From assembly GCA_014378105.1 (NCBI GenBank), contig JACMOI010000071.1, positions 1 to 48,468 of the forward strand: a DNA stretch of 48,468 bases. Reading direction: 5' to 3'. Positions within the stretch are counted from its first letter, which is position 1; each line of letters starts with the position of its first letter. Below the pieces are notes generated by a model. It made no database searches. It was not told the origin of the DNA and was given only the letters and a program-made list of their open reading frames with translations. Source of the stretch: Pseudopedobacter sp. (GTDB taxonomy: Bacteria; Bacteroidota; Bacteroidia; Sphingobacteriales; Sphingobacteriaceae). This document shows, in pieces, positions 36,276-45,429 of this stretch. The position numbers were made by a program, and so were the translations under genes.

Positions 36276-36770
36276 TTAATTCAATTTAACATCCTTCAGC
36301 AAGTCGCTCACTAAAGTTTCTTGTTTTTGTTTATCATCAAATTGCTTACGCAAAACTTTCTCTGCAATATCTAAAGAAAGCTTAGCTACTTGGTTTTTAA
36401 CTTCATCCAAAGCAGCAGCTTTTTGATTGTTAATCTCAACTTTAGCTTTTTCAATCAATTTAGCACCCTCTTCTTGGGCTGAATTTCTAGCTTCAGCAAC
36501 AATCTGATTTTTTAATTCTTTTGCTTCTTTTAAGATTGCATCACGCTCAACTCGAGCTTCTTTTAATAAAGCTTCATTTTCGCTTGATAAACGAGACATT
36601 TCTTCTCTAGCTAATTCTGCTTTGTTTAAAGCATCTTCAATTGAACGTTCACGTTCAAAAATAGCTTCTAAAATTGGCTTCCATGCAAATTTCTTTAACA
36701 AGAACAAAAGAATCAGAAATGAAACTAATGTCCAAAAAATCAGTCCGGGATTTGGTGATACTAAATCCAT
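36276..36770 (-). CDS. atpF: ATP synthase Fo subunit b
   Basis: 164 residues: one N-terminal membrane helix (PGLIFWTLVSFLILLFLL) and then a long charged helix (residues about 35-150) that forms the peripheral stalk. Only one b-type gene is visible, as expected for a homodimeric stalk. It comes after the atpE hairpin. Confidence 0.94.
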   Translation of the reverse strand: MDLVSPNPGLIFWTLVSFLILLFLLKKFAWKPILEAIFERERSIEDALNKAELAREEMSRLSSENEALLKEARVERDAILKEAKELKNQIVAEARNSAQEEGAKLIEKAKVEINNQKAAALDEVKNQVAKLSLDIAEKVLRKQFDDKQKQETLVSDLLKDVKLN

Positions 36771-36805
36771 ATCTATAAATTATTTTTAAGTTTTATAAAA
36801 TCAAA

Positions 36806-36838
36806 AGTAGTGATATGGCCAATCGCTATATCACTACT
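36806..36838 (-). promoter_or_regulatory. Intercistronic hairpin just after atpE
   Basis: AGTAGTGATAT (36806-36816) and ATATCACTACT (36828-36838) make a perfect 11-bp stem with an 11-nt loop, 12 bp after the atpE stop. On the minus strand it is followed by TTTTGATTTT, like a leaky terminator. It could raise the amount of atpB-atpE message over downstream genes. Confidence 0.6.
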
Positions 36839-36850
36839 AATTAAAAATCC

Positions 36851-37096
<246 letters not shown>

Positions 37097-37113
37097 TTAA
37101 AAAGAATTCAAAA

Positions 37114-38232
37114 TTAATGAGCATGTTCCTCAACTGCCATGCCTATAAATAATGCGGCTAGCATAGTAAATATGAACGCTTGTAAAAAACCAACTAAAAG
37201 TTCCAAGACATCCATAAATAATACAAATGCTATAGAAACCGGAGCCATGGCTATGGTTTTGAAAATAAATATTAAAGAGATTAAACTCAACACAATAATG
37301 TGTCCTGCTGTAATATTTGCAAACAAACGTATCAATAAAGCAAAAGGCTTAGAAACTACCCCTATAATCTCAACAATCCACATAATTGGTAATAACCAAA
37401 AAGGAACTTGAGGTTTAAAAATATGCCCCCAATAATATTTATTACCATTTAGATTGGTAACTACTAAAACTATAGCCGCCAATACAAAAGTTACATTTAT
37501 GTTTCCTGAAACATTAGCACCCCCTGGGAAAATTGGAATCAAACCTAAAATGTTATTAAACCAAATAAAGAAGAAGAAAGTCAACAACAAGGGCATAAAT
37601 CTTTCATATTTATAACCTATGTTAGTTTTTGCAATATCATCTCTCACGAAAATAATAATAGGTTCTAAAAAGGATTGAGCGCCTTTCGGGGCTTTTCCAT
37701 GACGTTTTCTATAAGAACCACTAATGGCGATAAATAGCCATAGAATTATTGCCATAGATATAAACATCGAAAAGATATTTTTTGTAATAGAGAAATCCCA
37801 TATTTTGGATGTTGCTAATTCGTCTACTAAGCCATCACTTCCTAATGCCTTAATATGTTCATGGTCATTGAAATAAGTGTAATGAGTACCATTATATTTT
37901 ACAGGCTCATGATGTTCATCCATTAAATTGGATGAAGAGAAAAATTCGATACCCTTATTGGTATATAAAATCACAGGTAAGGGTAATGATAAATGACCCC
38001 ATATATGCCAGCTGTGACTGTCTGCAATATGCTCTAAAACTGTTGCGGTTGGATCAAAGGATTCTTGTTTTTTTGCAAGCTCATGTTGTTCTGTTTTTAC
38101 CTCTGAAGCAAGTGTTTCTGAAGGGTCTTGAAGTGCGGTAGCGAAAGATTTAGAAACAATACAAGTTAATAAAAGTGCGTAAATTACACCTAACTTGATA
38201 TTTTTAAAACTTAAAATGTAGCTAATGTCCAT
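37114..38232 (-). CDS. atpB: ATP synthase Fo subunit a
   Basis: 372 residues, longer than the ~270 of E. coli because of an N-terminal signal-like helix and a soluble region of about 130 residues with His/Glu-rich segments (DEHHEPVKYNGTHYTYF). This long form is usual in Bacteroidota. The essential Arg is in FALLIRLFANITAGH and the last helices are intact. It forms the proton half-channels next to the c ring. Confidence 0.94.
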   Translation of the reverse strand: MDISYILSFKNIKLGVIYALLLTCIVSKSFATALQDPSETLASEVKTEQHELAKKQESFDPTATVLEHIADSHSWHIWGHLSLPLPVILYTNKGIEFFSSSNLMDEHHEPVKYNGTHYTYFNDHEHIKALGSDGLVDELATSKIWDFSITKNIFSMFISMAIILWLFIAISGSYRKRHGKAPKGAQSFLEPIIIFVRDDIAKTNIGYKYERFMPLLLTFFFFIWFNNILGLIPIFPGGANVSGNINVTFVLAAIVLVVTNLNGNKYYWGHIFKPQVPFWLLPIMWIVEIIGVVSKPFALLIRLFANITAGHIIVLSLISLIFIFKTIAMAPVSIAFVLFMDVLELLVGFLQAFIFTMLAALFIGMAVEEHAH

Positions 38233-38245
38233 CTATTGGGCGATT

Positions 38246-38635
38246 TTACTTTTTTGTTTGGTGGCGCAAGATACGTAACAAACTATAAATTTCAAATATA
38301 GTTAATAATAAATAAATAGAAAAAAAATTGGCTATAAACAATACCCCATCCACGCTGTTTTTTTGAAGATAAATCAACACAAATATCATACTTCCTAAAA
38401 AGCGAAAAACGATTGCAGATAGTACTACAAATGCTTGGTTTTTACCATCTATTTTAAATCCTAATACAGAAATTAAATAAACACCTAAAGTAATTGCTGC
38501 CATAAAGCCAAACATGATCCAAAAGTGTGGAATAAGTAAATGGTTATGGAAAAGAAAATTATTCATTAGCCAAAAGGCTAAGCCTATTGAGACGAGGAGC
38601 AAGAGGAAATTAAATAAAAATTTTGCTAATTTCAA
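38246..38635 (-). CDS. AtpI-like membrane protein of the atp operon
   Basis: 129 residues, four predicted helices, no clear enzyme motif. Size and position (between the small AtpZ-like gene and atpB) match the AtpI-type protein often linked to c-ring assembly or Mg2+ supply, but the sequence is too divergent for me to be sure. Its start overlaps the AtpZ-like stop by 4 bp. Confidence 0.7.
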   Translation of the reverse strand: MKLAKFLFNFLLLLVSIGLAFWLMNNFLFHNHLLIPHFWIMFGFMAAITLGVYLISVLGFKIDGKNQAFVVLSAIVFRFLGSMIFVLIYLQKNSVDGVLFIANFFSIYLLLTIFEIYSLLRILRHQTKK

Positions 38636-38862
38636 TTTGTGTTTTTTAAGCCCCTAAAAACAATATACAAAGCTATAACGACACCTAATAAACTCAAAAA
38701 AGCAGTAAATAAGGGTGTTTTAGATTCACGGGATTCATCAATTTTATATCCTGCAAAAGTGAAAACACCTATAATGCCAACCATTTGAAAGCCTAAACCA
38801 GAATATTTAATATAATTATTAAGCTGTGGCTTCTCTTTTTTCAATGATTTCTTCTCGTCCAT
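38632..38862 (-). CDS. AtpZ/AtpI-like small membrane protein (DUF F0F1-ATPase subunit)
   Basis: 76 residues: a charged start and two helices (about 23-42 and 51-70) with GFQMVGIIGVFTFAGYKIDE, the pattern of the AtpZ family, in which a Gly-rich helix is followed by GxxxD. It overlaps the bactofilin gene by 44 bp in another frame. No later Met would keep the first helix, so the overlap looks real. Confidence 0.75.
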   Translation of the reverse strand: MDEKKSLKKEKPQLNNYIKYSGLGFQMVGIIGVFTFAGYKIDESRESKTPLFTAFLSLLGVVIALYIVFRGLKNTN

Positions 38863-39256
38863 CTAACTGGGGTTTTAAAATCGATTTAGTTTGAGAAATG
38901 CCAGTTTGGCAATAGCCAGTAATATTTGCTCCGTTTTCTACTACCAATTTGTTGGCAATAATATCACCTTTAATATTAGCTGTTGCTTTTAGAAATAAAA
39001 GCTCTGATGAGCTAACGTCACCAATGATAATTCCTGATATTTCGGCACTCTCTGAAAAGATATTTCCAATTACTTCTCCAGTAGTTCCAATTACTACTTT
39101 TGCTTTAGAAATAACAGTTCCAGTAATTTTTCCATCAATTCTGATATCTCCTTTGGTGCTTAAATCTCCAACTATTTCTGTGCCAACACCAACAATATTG
39201 ATAGAGCCAGCTTTTTGATCGCCTTGTAGTGAATCGGTTTTTTGCTTTTTAAACAT
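38819..39256 (-). CDS. Bactofilin (polymer-forming cytoskeletal protein)
   Basis: 145 residues. The core (about 20-120) has repeating beta-helix sequence: IRIDGKITGTVISKAKVVIG, TGEVIGNIFSESAEISG and GDVSSSELLFLKATANIKGD. Bactofilins form filaments that localise cell-wall enzymes. It lies 11 bp after the M23 peptidase gene on the same strand, a known bactofilin-peptidase pairing, and overlaps the AtpZ-like gene. Confidence 0.9.
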   Translation of the reverse strand: MFKKQKTDSLQGDQKAGSINIVGVGTEIVGDLSTKGDIRIDGKITGTVISKAKVVIGTTGEVIGNIFSESAEISGIIIGDVSSSELLFLKATANIKGDIIANKLVVENGANITGYCQTGISQTKSILKPQLDGREEIIEKREATA

Positions 39257-39267
39257 TTGATGAGAAA

Positions 39268-40131
39268 TTAAAAAGTCATATAATTTTGAGGGTTAACTGG
39301 TGTGCCGTCAAACCATAGTTCAAAGTGTAAATGAGGGCCTGTAGAATATTCTCCAGTATCTCCTACTACGGCTATAACTTCTCCAGCTCTGACGAAACTA
39401 CCAACTTTTTTCATTAAAACAGAACAATGCTTATAAAAAGAAAGTAAATTATTACCATGTTGAATAGCGATAACATAGCCAGTTTCTGGAGTGAAGTTAG
39501 AAAAAACAACGGTTCCGTCTAAAGTGGCTTTAATATTTTCATTTCTTCTGGTGGCAATATCAATTCCGTAATGTTGCTTTTCAGAGTTGAATGGATCAGT
39601 TATTTTCCCTCTAAGAGGGCTAAAGAAAGCATAGGATGCAATCCCTGATTTATCTTCCTTATTTTCAGCATTTAGATCAAATTTTCCTTCTGATTCAATT
39701 AAGTTTCTTAGCTCTTTTTCTTCCTTAGAAATTTTTTGATTAAGCTTAATGCTGTCGGATGCTTTAGAAATATCTTCTGGCTTTTCTAATTTCTTATTAT
39801 CAACATTTCCATTTATAACGTTTTTTATATTTTTTAAATAAATATCATTTGCCTTAGATATTTGTTCTAAAGAATCAATTTTAGTATAAGCGTCTACAAT
39901 GTCCTTTTTAGATTCGGAGTCAGTAATCCCACTTAAATACTCTCTTAAAGGAGTATATTTAATAGTTGTAATTGTTAAGAATATTAAAATAATTGCAAAC
40001 GCAGTTGTCCCAATGATGAGATACCATAATGAGGCGTTGAATGACGCTTTCTCTTCAAATGTGTCGTCGTTTAATATAACGAGCTTGTATTTTTCCTTTA
40101 ACCTATCTATGAGTTTTTTTCTTTTACTCAT
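39268..40131 (-). CDS. M23 (LytM-type) membrane-anchored peptidase
   Basis: 287 residues: a cytoplasmic start, one helix (about 32-55), a coiled-coil-like linker, then the LytM domain with Zn ligands in HYGIDIATRR and HLHFELWFDG; a further His is in YKHCS. It is predicted to cut peptidoglycan cross-links or to act as an activator. It is the first gene of the minus-strand run that continues into bactofilin and atp genes, divergent from the SprE-like gene. Confidence 0.92.
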   Translation of the reverse strand: MSKRKKLIDRLKEKYKLVILNDDTFEEKASFNASLWYLIIGTTAFAIILIFLTITTIKYTPLREYLSGITDSESKKDIVDAYTKIDSLEQISKANDIYLKNIKNVINGNVDNKKLEKPEDISKASDSIKLNQKISKEEKELRNLIESEGKFDLNAENKEDKSGIASYAFFSPLRGKITDPFNSEKQHYGIDIATRRNENIKATLDGTVVFSNFTPETGYVIAIQHGNNLLSFYKHCSVLMKKVGSFVRAGEVIAVVGDTGEYSTGPHLHFELWFDGTPVNPQNYMTF

Positions 40132-40233
40132 TCTATCTCAAAAATCTTATTCTTATTAATATCTTTATTTCCAGAATATCGGCAATATAAAATAATTTTA
40201 CTCGTATTATTTCAATCATCTAAAAATACAATA

Positions 40234-43056
40234 TTGAAATTTATTTATAAACTTTTCACTAGAGGATTTTTTTTCCTAATTACAGGCACTCTTTTAAGCT
40301 GTTCTTCTCAAAAGGAGGGAAATAAATTGCATTTGATGAAAAATGTAACGGCTCATTATAATGTATATTTTAATGCAAGGGAGCTATTAAGAGAGAGTCA
40401 ATTGAAAATAAGAAGTTCTTATGATGATGATTATAATCAACTTTTAGAATTATCCCCAATTCCGGACGAGCAGTCTTCTTCTAACGAATCAGGAAATCTA
40501 AATCAGGTGATTCAAAAATCAAACACAATTGCATTAGAAAAGTATGAAAGTAATTGGCTAGATGATGCTTACTTATTAATAGCAGATGCGGAGTATTTAA
40601 AAGGTGATTTTTATAATGCGGTTGAATACTATAGTTATGTTGGGATCACTTTTCCTAAAGAAAAGGAGAATAAATTACTCGCATATTTAGGGGAGGTTAA
40701 AAGTTATATTGCTTTAAAAAATTATACCAAGGCCGATTCTTTGATGCAAATGGCCATAAATCTTAAGTATAAATATAGTAAAGATGAAGTTGCTTCATTA
40801 CAGGCAAAATTAGATCTAGAAAAAAAAGATATTAAATCTGCCATATTAAATTTATCAAAGGCGATAGATTTTTCTAAAGATAAGTATCAGAAAATTAGGT
40901 GGAGATATATTTTAGCACAACTTCAAGAATTGAATAATCAAACTGATGATGCCTATACAAATTACTCTAAAATTATAAAAAGTAATGCGGCGTTTGAGAT
41001 GTCATTTAATGCAAATTTATCTAGAATTAGAATCAGTGAAAGTGAAGAAGGAAAACAATTTGATAAAATAGCTACGCTGACTAAGTTGCTTAAGGAGGAT
41101 AAAAATAGAGAATTTAAAGAACAAATATATTATCAGATTGCGATTGCTTACCAAGAGAAAAACGACTTCGATAAAGCGATTACATTTTATAAACAATCTG
41201 CCCATACTATACCTGGCACTGTTAAGCAAAAAGGTTTAAGTTTTTTAAAACTGGCACAACTAAATTTTGAAGATTTAAAGAATTATACTCAAGCGCAATT
41301 ATACTATGATAGTACTTTGCAATATCTACCTAAAACTTATCCTGATTATAAAAACATAGCAATCAAGTCGAATAACCTTCAATATCTTGCGGATAGACTA
41401 ATTCTTATTGATGAAAACAAAAAATCTTTACAATTGGCCACTTTAACTAATGAGGAAATTGACGCTAAGTTTGAGGAGATTTTTAATATCAAGAAAGAAC
41501 AATTAATCAGCAATCAACAAAAAAGTCTTGTCAATTCTACGGAATTGACAAGTATCAGTAGTTTCTCTTCATCAAATAAAACTGGCGGAAATTTTTACTT
41601 TGATAATTCAGCGGCATTAAGCCAAGGATTTGATGAGTTTAAAAGGAGATGGGGAAACAGAAAATTAGCCGATAATTGGAGAACAAGCGCTAATGTCGGT
41701 AATAATGATAACAGAGCCTCATCTACAAATTTGATTTCAAATAATGGCGTTAACGCAGATTTAAAAACGTTCGAAGAAAAAAGAGATTCTTTAAAAGCAG
41801 AGTTTATTGGTAAAATACCGTATAGCCCTGCTGCAAAAGATATTGGATATGCCAATATTGCGAATGCTTTATATGAGATTGCGATCTTTTATAAAGATGT
41901 TTTGAAAGATAATAATAAGTCAATAGAGAGTTTCCAGAATGTTGTCGAAAATTATCCTAATTATGTAGATGCAGCAAATATCAATTATCAACTTTATCGT
42001 TTGTATCAGCCAATTGATGTACAGAAAGCAAACGAGTACAAATATCAACTGATTAAAAAGTATCCAAACTCAATTTATGCAAAGACTTTAAATGATCCAA
42101 ACTTTGGTAAAGAGCAAGAATTATTTAAAGCTCAAATCACTGAGAATTATAAGTTTTTATATCAAATGTATCAGCAAAGAAAATATAATGGTGTTTTGGA
42201 TAGTATAAATGCCTTAAGAAAACATTATAGTTCTTTTGGAGATATGTCAGCTCAGTATGCGTATTTAGAAGCTTTAGCCATTGGTAATACACAAAAGGTC
42301 CCTTCTTTTTTGGTGAGTTTAGATGGGATAATAAAAACCTATCCTGATGATGATCAAATTACGCCTAGGGTAAAGCAACAAATTGATTTTATTGCTAGAA
42401 ATAGAGCAGCATTTGACCTAAGACCTACTGCATTAATTAGTGATGATGAAAATGCACCAATGATAGATGAAAATATAACCTTGATTATTCCCAAAGTCGA
42501 AGAGCCTAAGTCGGTTATAAAAGAAGAGCCAAAAAAGGAAATAATTGCTGAAGTTAAAAAAGAAGAGGTTAAGATTGAGCCTATTAAACCAGCCAATACA
42601 ACTCCAAAGGTGGAGGAATCCAAAAAGGAAATAATTGCTGATGTCAAAAAAAGAGAGGTGAAACCCGAATCCGTAAGGCCAACTGAAATAATTTTTAGTG
42701 AAGATTTAAGCCAGAAACATGTGATTGTCTTTGATTTTACAGATGCTAAACAAAACATATCACAAGTTTTTTCTCGCTTATCTCAGTATTTCTATAAAAA
42801 CTACGATCCATCAACAGTCAAACTATTAATTAGAGGAGTTGGAATAACAGATAAGTTCATCATTATCAGCAATAACTTCTATTCTAAAAAAGAAGCAGCA
42901 ATAATTTTGGATGCTTTAAATGAACAATTACCAAAAATTATGGACGGACAAAGCAATGATTATTTTAAATTTGTGATCTCAGAAAGTAATCTGCAATTGT
43001 TAAACACAAGGGAAGCTGTTGATCAGTATTTAAAATTTAGCTCCGAAAAGAAATAA
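40234..43056 (+). CDS. sprE: Type IX secretion/gliding lipoprotein SprE/PorW-like (TPR)
   Basis: 940 residues: a lipoprotein signal (LITGTLLSC), TPR-like repeats in two blocks (about residues 90-390 and 520-700), a Lys/Glu-rich linker (about 750-825) with an internal duplication, and a C-terminal domain of about 115 residues. The N-terminal NVTAHYNVYFNARELL is typical of SprE/PorW, the lipoprotein linking the PorLM motor and PorKN ring of the type IX secretion system. The start is TTG at 40234, which alone gives the full signal peptide. It is followed after 2 bp by the PBP1A gene. Confidence 0.82.
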   Translation: MKFIYKLFTRGFFFLITGTLLSCSSQKEGNKLHLMKNVTAHYNVYFNARELLRESQLKIRSSYDDDYNQLLELSPIPDEQSSSNESGNLNQVIQKSNTIALEKYESNWLDDAYLLIADAEYLKGDFYNAVEYYSYVGITFPKEKENKLLAYLGEVKSYIALKNYTKADSLMQMAINLKYKYSKDEVASLQAKLDLEKKDIKSAILNLSKAIDFSKDKYQKIRWRYILAQLQELNNQTDDAYTNYSKIIKSNAAFEMSFNANLSRIRISESEEGKQFDKIATLTKLLKEDKNREFKEQIYYQIAIAYQEKNDFDKAITFYKQSAHTIPGTVKQKGLSFLKLAQLNFEDLKNYTQAQLYYDSTLQYLPKTYPDYKNIAIKSNNLQYLADRLILIDENKKSLQLATLTNEEIDAKFEEIFNIKKEQLISNQQKSLVNSTELTSISSFSSSNKTGGNFYFDNSAALSQGFDEFKRRWGNRKLADNWRTSANVGNNDNRASSTNLISNNGVNADLKTFEEKRDSLKAEFIGKIPYSPAAKDIGYANIANALYEIAIFYKDVLKDNNKSIESFQNVVENYPNYVDAANINYQLYRLYQPIDVQKANEYKYQLIKKYPNSIYAKTLNDPNFGKEQELFKAQITENYKFLYQMYQQRKYNGVLDSINALRKHYSSFGDMSAQYAYLEALAIGNTQKVPSFLVSLDGIIKTYPDDDQITPRVKQQIDFIARNRAAFDLRPTALISDDENAPMIDENITLIIPKVEEPKSVIKEEPKKEIIAEVKKEEVKIEPIKPANTTPKVEESKKEIIADVKKREVKPESVRPTEIIFSEDLSQKHVIVFDFTDAKQNISQVFSRLSQYFYKNYDPSTVKLLIRGVGITDKFIIISNNFYSKKEAAIILDALNEQLPKIMDGQSNDYFKFVISESNLQLLNTREAVDQYLKFSSEKK

Positions 43057-43058
43057 AA

Positions 43059-45293
43059 ATGCAAAAAAAAGAAACACTCAATAAGAGCGATATCAATAAA
43101 TATAACGGAGTCTTTTGGAAATTCATCATTGGCTTTGTGCTTTTAATCACCATTATTATTGTGGCTACATCATTTGGGCTTTTTGGAGAATTACCCTCTT
43201 TTCGCGATTTAGAAAACCCCAAAAGTAATCAGGCATCAATAATATATACAAAAGACAAAGTAGAATTAGGAAATTATTTTGTTCAAAATAGATCAAGCAT
43301 AAGGTTTCAGGATATTTCTCCAAATGTGATAAATGCGCTGATAGCGACAGAAGATGAACGATTTAGAGAACACTCAGGAATAGATTTTAAACGTACTTTT
43401 ACCATTATTTTATATAATTTGATTGGTAGAAAACAAGGAGCTAGCACCATTACGCAACAATTAGCGCTCAATCTTTTTTCAGATGAAGCAAGAGCGAAGT
43501 CTGTTTGGGCAAGGTTACCTCAAAAATTAAGAGAATTAATTGTAGCGGTTAAACTAGAAAGAAATTATACGAAAGAGGAAATCATCACGATGTACTTAAA
43601 TACGGTAGATTTTGGAAATAACTCCTTTGGCATTAAAGCAGCTGCTCGTACTTATTTTAATACCACTGCAAATAAATTAACAGCTGCTCAAGCTGCAACG
43701 CTCATTGGAATTTTGAAAGGGGTTACTTTATATTCTCCAACTCGAAATCCAGAAAGATCTTTAGGTCGTAGAAACTTGATTTTGAGTAAAATGCGTGAAG
43801 CAGAGTATTTATCAGATGATGAATATGCTAAAGAAAAAACAGATAGTTTGAATCTTCATTTTAGACCAACTAATCATAATGAAGGCTTGGCAACTTATTT
43901 TAGAGCCATCTTAAAACAGGACATTCAAAAAACATTAAAGGATCTATCTATTAGCAAAGCCGATGGAAGTTCTTACGATTTAGACAGAGATGGATTAAGA
44001 ATTTACACAACTATTGATTCTAAAATGCAGCGTTATGCCGAAGAAGCACAACGAGAGTATATGAAAGATTTGCAGCAGCAATTTAATCAACATTGGAAAG
44101 GAATGAATCCTTTTAAGGGGAACGAAAACTTATTGATCCAAGGGATGCATCGCTCTGATAGATATATCGCGTTAAAAGAGAATGGTAAGTCTGATGAGGA
44201 AATTAAAAAAGACTTCAATACCCCAACCAAAATGGAAATCTTTAGTTGGAAAGGAAATATAGATACTACCATGACGCCAATGGATTCAATAAAATATTAT
44301 AAAATGTTTTTAAGAAATTCTATGATGGCGATGGATCCATCGAACGGAGAAGTGAGAGCATGGGTAGGAGGGATTGATTTTGAACATTTTAAATATGATC
44401 AGGTAAAAATGGGAACTCGTCAAGTGGGTTCCACAGCAAAGCCATTTACTTACACTGTTGGTATCGAACAAGGCCTTTCTCCTTGCTATAAAGTAAATAA
44501 TGTGCCATTTACAGTAAAAGGTTATGGTGAAGATTGGACACCAAGAGGTTACGGCTCAATTCCAGGGTACCTTACCTTGCGTACTGCGTTGGCAAAATCA
44601 CAAAATTATATAACAGCTTGGGTGATGCAACAAGTTGGCCCAACTCAAGTGGCTACTTTAATTAAAAGAATGGGAATCACTACTCCTGTCCCTCCCTATC
44701 CATCTATTGCTTTAGGTTCTTTCGAGGCATCAGTTTATGACATGACGGGTGCTTATAGCGCTTTTGTTAATCATGGGGTTTGGAATGAGCCTATTTATTT
44801 GACAAGGGTAGAAGATAAAAATGGGAACTTGTTGTTTGAGCGTAAATCAAAAGTGGTTCAAGCTTTAAATGAAGAAACTGCTTATGTTATGACTTATATG
44901 TTAAAAGGAGTTGTAGAGCAAGGAACGGGTGTTAGATTGAGATATAAATACGGATTAAATAATCCTATTGGCGGTAAAACCGGAACTACAAACGACAACT
45001 CTGATGGATGGTTTATGGGAATTACACCGCAGCTGGTTTCTGGTGTTTGGACTGGTTGCGAGGATAGAGCAATTCATTTTAGATCTACAAATCTGGGAGA
45101 GGGAGCCAATACTGCTTTGCCGATTTTTGCATTATTCATAAAGAAAGTTTATGCCGATCCTTCATTGGGGATTAAGAAAGGAGACTTTTCTCCACCAAAA
45201 GGAGGGTCTACAATAACATTGGATTGTGATCAATATCAAAATCAAGAAAAATCTGACCCGGCAACTAAATTAGATGAACGTTTAGGATTTTAA
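43059..45293 (+). CDS. Penicillin-binding protein 1A (bifunctional glycosyltransferase/transpeptidase)
   Basis: 744 residues: one membrane helix near the N-terminus (FIIGFVLLITIIIVATSFGL), a GT51 domain with the catalytic Glu in ATEDERFREHSG and GASTITQQLALNLF, then a transpeptidase domain with Ser in GSTAKPF, SQN in AKSQNYI and KTGTT. It polymerises and cross-links peptidoglycan on the outer face of the membrane. It is 2 bp after sprE, so likely co-transcribed. Confidence 0.94.
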   Translation: MQKKETLNKSDINKYNGVFWKFIIGFVLLITIIIVATSFGLFGELPSFRDLENPKSNQASIIYTKDKVELGNYFVQNRSSIRFQDISPNVINALIATEDERFREHSGIDFKRTFTIILYNLIGRKQGASTITQQLALNLFSDEARAKSVWARLPQKLRELIVAVKLERNYTKEEIITMYLNTVDFGNNSFGIKAAARTYFNTTANKLTAAQAATLIGILKGVTLYSPTRNPERSLGRRNLILSKMREAEYLSDDEYAKEKTDSLNLHFRPTNHNEGLATYFRAILKQDIQKTLKDLSISKADGSSYDLDRDGLRIYTTIDSKMQRYAEEAQREYMKDLQQQFNQHWKGMNPFKGNENLLIQGMHRSDRYIALKENGKSDEEIKKDFNTPTKMEIFSWKGNIDTTMTPMDSIKYYKMFLRNSMMAMDPSNGEVRAWVGGIDFEHFKYDQVKMGTRQVGSTAKPFTYTVGIEQGLSPCYKVNNVPFTVKGYGEDWTPRGYGSIPGYLTLRTALAKSQNYITAWVMQQVGPTQVATLIKRMGITTPVPPYPSIALGSFEASVYDMTGAYSAFVNHGVWNEPIYLTRVEDKNGNLLFERKSKVVQALNEETAYVMTYMLKGVVEQGTGVRLRYKYGLNNPIGGKTGTTNDNSDGWFMGITPQLVSGVWTGCEDRAIHFRSTNLGEGANTALPIFALFIKKVYADPSLGIKKGDFSPPKGGSTITLDCDQYQNQEKSDPATKLDERLGF

Positions 45294-45303
45294 ACTAATA
45301 ATT

Positions 45304-45390
45304 AGACGGTCACGATAGCTCTAGGATTACATGCTATCCGCTACATCTTTATGTCCAGAAAAAGGACATAAAGTATACCGTCATTATCGT
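45304..45390. repeat. Compact structured intergenic element between the PBP1A gene and uvrC
   Basis: Three or four inverted repeats are packed in 87 bp: GATAGC (45314-45319) with GCTATC (45333-45338); CTTTATGTCC (45347-45356) with GGACATAAAG (45364-45373); GACGGT (45305-45310) with ACCGTC (45377-45382); and ACGATA (45312-45317) with TATCGT (45385-45390), which crosses the previous pair. There is no T run. It resembles dispersed palindromic elements that I recall from Pedobacter-like genomes (not checkable here). Confidence 0.55.
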
Positions 45391-45429
45391 TAACACCAAA
45401 TCAACAGAAATCAGAATTCCCTTATTATA

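Noticed and set aside
42354-42758. 134-residue minus-strand open frame inside the SprE/PorW-like gene
   Set aside because: Antisense to a clear coding region; its Ser/Phe/Leu-rich sequence mirrors the Lys/Glu-rich linker of the real gene.
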